Below, in pieces: positions 60,191 through 64,000 of a DNA stretch of 64,000 nucleotides (positions are counted from its first letter, which is position 1; every line of letters begins with the position of its first letter). The stretch is from 4572-13 sp964594065 (GTDB taxonomy: Bacteria; Planctomycetota; Phycisphaerae; Sedimentisphaerales; Anaerohalosphaeraceae): the NCBI GenBank assembly GCA_964594065.1, contig CAZQKX010000013.1, positions 5,259 through 69,258 on the forward strand. The letters are read 5' to 3'. A program made the position numbers and the translations under genes. The notes beneath the pieces are model-generated. The model was not told the origin of the DNA. It ran no database searches and was given only the letters and a program-made list of their open reading frames with translations.

Positions 60191-60781
60191 ATGACTGAAT
60201 GCAGCGACCGAAAATTGATGGATGCACATTTAGACGGCGACCCGGCGGCGTTTGAGACGCTTCTCCGTCGGCACGGGCCCGTCGTCCTGGGGTATTTGAC
60301 AAAAATGACACATAACGCAGACAACGCAGAAGACCTTTTCCAGGAAACGTTCCGGCGGGTGCACGAACACGCCAGCCAGTTTAAAGGCGACAGCTTCAGG
60401 CCGTGGGTCTTTACGATCGCCACCCGCACCGCCATCAATCAGTACCGCAAACAAAAGAACACACCCGCCCTGTCGCTCAATCAGCCATTGTGTACCAACG
60501 GCGAGCATTGTACAACGCTGGAAGCGACACTGCCCGCCGAAACCGCCGACCCGGGTCAGATGGCCGAACTGGAGGAAAAACGCCGGCAGGTGCGAAACAG
60601 CCTGATGAAGCTGCCGGAAAAACAGCGGGCCGCACTGGTGCTCAGCTATTATCATAAATTCAGTCACAAGCAGATTGCCGAGACACTGGACTGCTCAGTC
60701 GGTGCAGTCAAGACCCATCTGTTTCGAGCATTGAAAAAGCTTCGGACCCTATTGCCGGAACCTGCCGGAGGCTTAAAATGA
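60191..60781 (+). CDS. ECF-type RNA polymerase sigma factor, 2
   Basis: A 196-residue sigma factor. Region 2 covers about residues 15-95 (FETLLRRHGPVVLGYLTKMT, DNAEDLFQETFRRVHEHASQ, FRPWVFTIATRTAINQYRKQ) and region 4 about 130-185 (LMKLPEKQRAALVLSYYHKF, SHKQIAETLDCSVGAVKTHL, FRALKKLRTLL). Its stop overlaps the start of the anti-sigma gene by four bases (ATGA), so the two are translationally coupled. It probably activates its own promoter at 60140-60170. Confidence 0.95.
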   Translation: MTECSDRKLMDAHLDGDPAAFETLLRRHGPVVLGYLTKMTHNADNAEDLFQETFRRVHEHASQFKGDSFRPWVFTIATRTAINQYRKQKNTPALSLNQPLCTNGEHCTTLEATLPAETADPGQMAELEEKRRQVRNSLMKLPEKQRAALVLSYYHKFSHKQIAETLDCSVGAVKTHLFRALKKLRTLLPEPAGGLK

Positions 60782-62793
60782 ACCATTTAAACGAAGACAT
60801 ACTGATCCAATATGCATTTGAGCTGCTGGATGCGCCGCAGAAACAAACAGCGGAAAAGCATCTGGCCGATTGCGCCGACTGCCGGGATAAACTGGAGCAG
60901 GTCCGTCGGCAGTACGCCGGGCTGGATGTACTCGATGCCGACACTGCCCTGTCCGAAGAGCTGATCGGCAGGACGCTGGCTCAAAAATCTGCCGGAACAA
61001 AGTCAAAGGTCATTCCGTTTTATCGCAGAGCGTGGGCCGAGTGGGCCGCAGCCGCGGCTGCGGTCGTGCTGATCTGTGTACTGCTCCTGCAGGGTCTGCC
61101 CGATACGGAAGTTAAAGAACCGGCACCAACGGGACAAAAAGGCGTTGCGATCAATGACAAGGACGGATCGGTTTTGCACGAAAGCGGAAAGATGCCGGCT
61201 CCTTCAAAATCGCTCAGCCCTGTCGCGAAACGGGATGAACCAGATAACCACCCCGGCCTGACGGCCACCCCTCCTTCAAAAGGAGGGGAGCTTAAAACAA
61301 CTACAACTCTCGGCCTGTCAAGACTCAAAAGCTCTCCCCCTGCTAAGGGGGAGTACCCCGAAAGGGGGGAGGGGGTAATCACTGTCGTCTCTGCCGATGC
61401 AATTCCGGATGTTGCGCCGTTTGCTCCGGCCAGTGCGATCGAGCTGGTTGTGCTGCCCAATCCCGATACAATGCAGTTGACCATCTACAACTCCGCCGAC
61501 CTGACACTGGTGCGGGACAGGCGCAAGCTGACGCTGAAGCCCGGCTGGAACTGGCTGCAGTTCATGTGGAGCGGTACGCTGATCGACCCGACGAGCCTGG
61601 AGCTGGCGCCGCTGGAGCACGCCGACAAGATCGACATTCAGCAATTAGTGTATCCGGCCCGCCTCAAAGACATCGGCCGCTGGCTGATCCGCTCCGAGGT
61701 CGAAGGGGCAGTCCCGTTTGAGATTACCTATTTCGCAAGCGGCCTGTCGTGGCGGGCCTTTTATATGGGCACCATGAACGAAGATGAAACGACGATGGAC
61801 CTGAAAGGCTATGTCAACGTCGCCAACAATTCGGGGCAGGACTTTCACAATGCACAAACACGACTGATCGTTGGCCAGACGCGGCTGATGGAAGAAATCT
61901 CGCGCCTGGCGCAGCGGCAGTATCCCTATGGGCCCGATGCAGTTGAAAGACACATTAAAAAACAACTCAGGTACCCAACAAACTGGAAAGAGATCAAGGA
62001 TGACAAAAGCTCGCTCATGCTCGGGGATATGCCTGTAATTGGTAGATATTTTACCAATACTGTTGACTTTTGCCAAACCGGGTATGCCATCAAAGGCATT
62101 GAAAAGAAGGGGCTGAGCGAGTATTTCCTGTATACCATCGAGGGCACGGAGGATCTGCCGAATCAGTGGACCAAGCGGCTGCCGAGCTTTGATGTATCCG
62201 GCATTCCCGTCACAAGCCTGTATAAATATGATGACGACCGCTACGGCAAAGAAGTCGTGCGATTCGTTTCATTCAAAAACAATGATGAACACGAACTGGG
62301 CGAAACCCCGATCCCCGAAGGCAGCGTTAAGCTTTACCGCAACCTCAACACCCAGCAGAACCTGTCCTACGTCGGGGCTGCGGATGTTAAATACATCCCC
62401 GTCAATGAGGATGTGGAACTGAACATGGGCCCGGCCAGGCTGGTCAAAGTCGAGCCGACACTGATGGATACTAAAACCGAAAACTATCGTTTCAACAACA
62501 AAGGGAATATCGACGGCTGGGATGATATCGAAAGCTATCAGGTTACGGTGACCAACACCCGTGAGGTTCCGATCGATATGGAGATCACCTGGAACATGGG
62601 CACCGAGTATTGGGAACTGGTACTGCACCGCAATGCCGCCGGGGCTGTCTATAAAAAGCACGATGCCCGCCGCGGCCGCTTTACCCTGACCGTTTACCCG
62701 CGCTCGGAAAGTGTCTTCATGCATACCATTCGCAAATACCGCAAGACACGAGCCGTCGACTATGTCAAAAAAATGAAGGAGCAGGAAAAATGA
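60778..62793 (+). CDS. Zinc-finger anti-sigma factor fused to a DUF4139-like outer domain
   Basis: Of 671 residues, 1-60 hold a zinc anti-sigma (ZAS) motif, AEKHLADCADCRDKL (H-x3-C-x2-C), which should bind the sigma factor encoded upstream. A membrane helix lies at about 86-105 (WAEWAAAAAAVVLICVLLLQ). A linker (about 110-205) is partly encoded by a palindromic repeat inserted in frame (61268-61375). The outer part (about 215-660) matches DUF4139 (LTIYNSADLTLVRDRRKLTL, WNWLQFMWSGTLIDPTSLEL, GLSWRAFYMGTMNEDETTMD, VTVTNTREVPIDMEI). A fusion of cytoplasmic anti-sigma and outer beta domain fits a transmembrane signal receptor. Confidence 0.88.
   Translation: MNHLNEDILIQYAFELLDAPQKQTAEKHLADCADCRDKLEQVRRQYAGLDVLDADTALSEELIGRTLAQKSAGTKSKVIPFYRRAWAEWAAAAAAVVLICVLLLQGLPDTEVKEPAPTGQKGVAINDKDGSVLHESGKMPAPSKSLSPVAKRDEPDNHPGLTATPPSKGGELKTTTTLGLSRLKSSPPAKGEYPERGEGVITVVSADAIPDVAPFAPASAIELVVLPNPDTMQLTIYNSADLTLVRDRRKLTLKPGWNWLQFMWSGTLIDPTSLELAPLEHADKIDIQQLVYPARLKDIGRWLIRSEVEGAVPFEITYFASGLSWRAFYMGTMNEDETTMDLKGYVNVANNSGQDFHNAQTRLIVGQTRLMEEISRLAQRQYPYGPDAVERHIKKQLRYPTNWKEIKDDKSSLMLGDMPVIGRYFTNTVDFCQTGYAIKGIEKKGLSEYFLYTIEGTEDLPNQWTKRLPSFDVSGIPVTSLYKYDDDRYGKEVVRFVSFKNNDEHELGETPIPEGSVKLYRNLNTQQNLSYVGAADVKYIPVNEDVELNMGPARLVKVEPTLMDTKTENYRFNNKGNIDGWDDIESYQVTVTNTREVPIDMEITWNMGTEYWELVLHRNAAGAVYKKHDARRGRFTLTVYPRSESVFMHTIRKYRKTRAVDYVKKMKEQEK
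61268..61375. repeat. Palindromic repeat inside the anti-sigma-DUF4139 coding sequence
   Basis: CCCCTCCTT-CAAA-AGGAGGGG, an outer pair GGGAGCTT...AAAAGCTCTCCC, TCCCCCTGCTAAGGGGGA, and TACCCCGAAAGGGGGGA occur within about 110 bases that stay in frame and encode a Pro/Gly/Lys-rich linker segment. Confidence 0.7.
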
Positions 62794-63695
62794 AAAAAAA
62801 GACGGTTTTTCTGAGTTTGGTTGCAATGCTCGGTTTTTGTATATGTGTTTATATTTTTATTCAAGAGCAAGCTCGGGCCAAACATTCCCTATTAGCGGAC
62901 CAAAAGTCCAAACAGCTTCGCAAAAATATTCAGAAAGAAATAGAATCGCTTGAAGACCATGAATGGGCCGGTGAGTATTATCATGGTGATGGTCTGGGGG
63001 TCAATGTCTCACTGCTGATCGCCCCAAAGGCAGGTTACTTATTTGAGTGGAAAGGTTGTCTGGGCCTGTACGATCGTAATTATGGCGATGTGACCGTCAA
63101 TGATGGGACGATTCATTTATCTTTTTCGTTCCCAAATAAACAAGAAGGTTTTCAAGGTATCGCCGAATCTTTTATCCCTGTTTCGTGGGATCAGCGAAAA
63201 TATTTGATCCCGGAACAAGAAATGATTCGCTTTTGCAATTCCATAAACTCCGGATATGAGCCGCGTAACTACATTCATGGCAGACATCTGTTAAAAGTTG
63301 GAGACGAGGAAAAACCAGTCAGCGGCAAACCCGATGTCCCGGAAAAATACAATAAATATCTCTTGAAACAACCGATTACCGCAGAAATTATTTCTGTTGG
63401 AAAAACTGCTATGCGGTTGGGCTGCGCTGATATTAAATTCTATGACACATTCGTCACGCTGAATATCGGAACCAAATCCGGTTTGTTGCCCGGCATGGAG
63501 CTCTATGTCATTGAGCCGAAGCATTTGGTGGAATCCGTTATTATCGATAATGTGGACAGTAATCAATCAACAGGAACGATAACCCAGACAGACAGCAAAG
63601 ACAGTCCTGAAACGGATTGGAAATTGTCAACCGTTCCCTCGTGGAACAAACAGAAACAGAATGTGATTGAACAAATGAAGGAGCAGGAAAAATGA
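62790..63695 (+). CDS. Hypothetical membrane-anchored protein of the second ECF operon
   Basis: A 301-residue protein with an N-terminal helix (VFLSLVAMLGFCICVYIFI, about 6-24), then a charged helix (KQLRKNIQKEIESLEDHEWA) and beta-rich domains with GEYYHGDGLGVNVSLLIAPK and, near residue 205, ITAEIISVGKTAMRLGCADI, where a later GTKSGLLPGMELYV recalls a small beta-barrel. No family recognised. Its ATG overlaps the stop of the gene before it and its stop overlaps the start of the next one. Both its end and that of the previous protein are MKEQEK, encoded by an identical 20-base stretch with a ribosome site. Confidence 0.75.
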   Translation: MKKKTVFLSLVAMLGFCICVYIFIQEQARAKHSLLADQKSKQLRKNIQKEIESLEDHEWAGEYYHGDGLGVNVSLLIAPKAGYLFEWKGCLGLYDRNYGDVTVNDGTIHLSFSFPNKQEGFQGIAESFIPVSWDQRKYLIPEQEMIRFCNSINSGYEPRNYIHGRHLLKVGDEEKPVSGKPDVPEKYNKYLLKQPITAEIISVGKTAMRLGCADIKFYDTFVTLNIGTKSGLLPGMELYVIEPKHLVESVIIDNVDSNQSTGTITQTDSKDSPETDWKLSTVPSWNKQKQNVIEQMKEQEK

Positions 63696-64000
63696 AAACA
63701 AAAGTGAATTTCTTACTGGTTCTCATTTTAGGCAGTTTATCGTTGATGTGCTTTGGGCGAGCTCGGGAATACTCTGCAACACAACCTGTAGGACGTGGTT
63801 CAGGTTGGCCTTTCGGGCTTCATGGTCTTGTCAATTCCCCACAGCGAGTCGGGGGATTTTCAGTCAATATGAATGACGAATTCTTTTATAAAGGAACTGT
63901 CAACCAGTTAAACACATTTTTACAACGTGCTTCTAAACTGAAGGACAACTCATTTTTTGTAACGCTTCATTCAGACTCAAAACGCGAATCATTGCTGTGG
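63692..64000 (+). CDS. Secreted protein, start only (3' end outside window)
   Basis: The frame opens at an ATG overlapping the previous stop (ATGA) and continues to the window edge for 103 residues. MKTKVNFLLVLILGSLSLMC is a signal peptide, possibly a lipoprotein signal with the cysteine at residue 20. The next part (GSGWPFGLHGLVNSPQRVGG, FSVNMNDEFFYKGTVNQLNT, FLQRASKLKDNSFFVTLHSD) is not recognised. It is the fourth gene of the sigma/anti-sigma operon. Confidence 0.75.
   Translation, partial: MKTKVNFLLVLILGSLSLMCFGRAREYSATQPVGRGSGWPFGLHGLVNSPQRVGGFSVNMNDEFFYKGTVNQLNTFLQRASKLKDNSFFVTLHSDSKRESLLW

Noticed and set aside
60778..62793. Insertion sequence inside the anti-sigma gene
   Set aside because: Only about 110 bases are added, in frame and without transposase, so the gene is not broken.
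1..64000. tRNA or rRNA genes
   Set aside because: No cloverleaf or rRNA-like stretch was recognised by eye; a dedicated tRNA search was not possible.

Overview
The window looks like a chromosome segment of an anaerobic, probably marine, planctomycete of the class Phycisphaerae (Sedimentisphaerales-like). No marker gene was checked, so this rests on style. Dockerin-like calcium repeats end or begin about eight proteins with no cohesin in sight. There are prepilin-type proteins, Gfo/Idh/MocA oxidoreductases with twin-arginine leaders, ThuA, RCC1/SUMF1 and BspA/DUF285 surface proteins, an M56 BlaR1 with a BlaI repressor, and two ECF sigma operons. Almost every intergenic gap is filled with short palindromic repeat families. 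I saw no rRNA, tRNA or CRISPR array.

Layout. 1-8.8 kb: an ECF sigma factor and its membrane partner (cut by the window edge), a DUF3859-like protein, a LEA14-like lipoprotein, a CreD-like membrane protein, and a BlaI/BlaR1 operon whose promoter and operator can be read. 9-33 kb: a polysaccharide-use locus with two GH117-type lipoproteins, GH16 (EIDxxE type), GH97, GH2, a beta-helix lipoprotein, a PQQ-type beta-propeller, ThuA, a Gfo/Idh oxidoreductase and two prepilin-like proteins. The GH16 plus GH117 combination points to red-algal galactan (agar/porphyran-type). A model is GH16 cutting the polymer outside, GH117 lipoproteins removing 3,6-anhydro-L-galactose ends, and GH2 finishing inside, as it has no signal peptide. 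No sulfatase is present. Among these lie an RCC1-SUMF1 protein, a DUF3795 protein, a nitroreductase and a Fic protein.

33.5-38.3 kb: a GNAT acetyltransferase with foreign-looking codon use, three overlapping small membrane proteins, a second Gfo/Idh protein, a DUF6941-like protein and a HigBA-type toxin-antitoxin pair with an operator inside its promoter. 38.8-47.7 kb: two large BspA/DUF285 repeat paralogues (28 and 17 repeats) enclosing a dockerin-tailed protein with a HEEGH motif. The paralogues share a promoter and a conserved leader.

48-52.6 kb: phage-replication-like genes interrupted by an AT-rich dGTPase operon that sits between a truncated and an intact copy of the same phage gene. 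52.8-58.8 kb: a double protease whose subtilisin half has lost its catalytic serine, a membrane alpha/beta hydrolase and a DUF362 protein. 59-64 kb: a membrane protein, then an ECF sigma / anti-sigma-DUF4139 operon continuing with two overlapping genes to the window edge.

The points most worth a second look are the leader shared by four genes of the carbohydrate locus, a spaced promoter-like motif found three times, the dGTPase insertion, the BlaR1 fused to two SnoaL-like domains, and the dead-subtilisin double protease.
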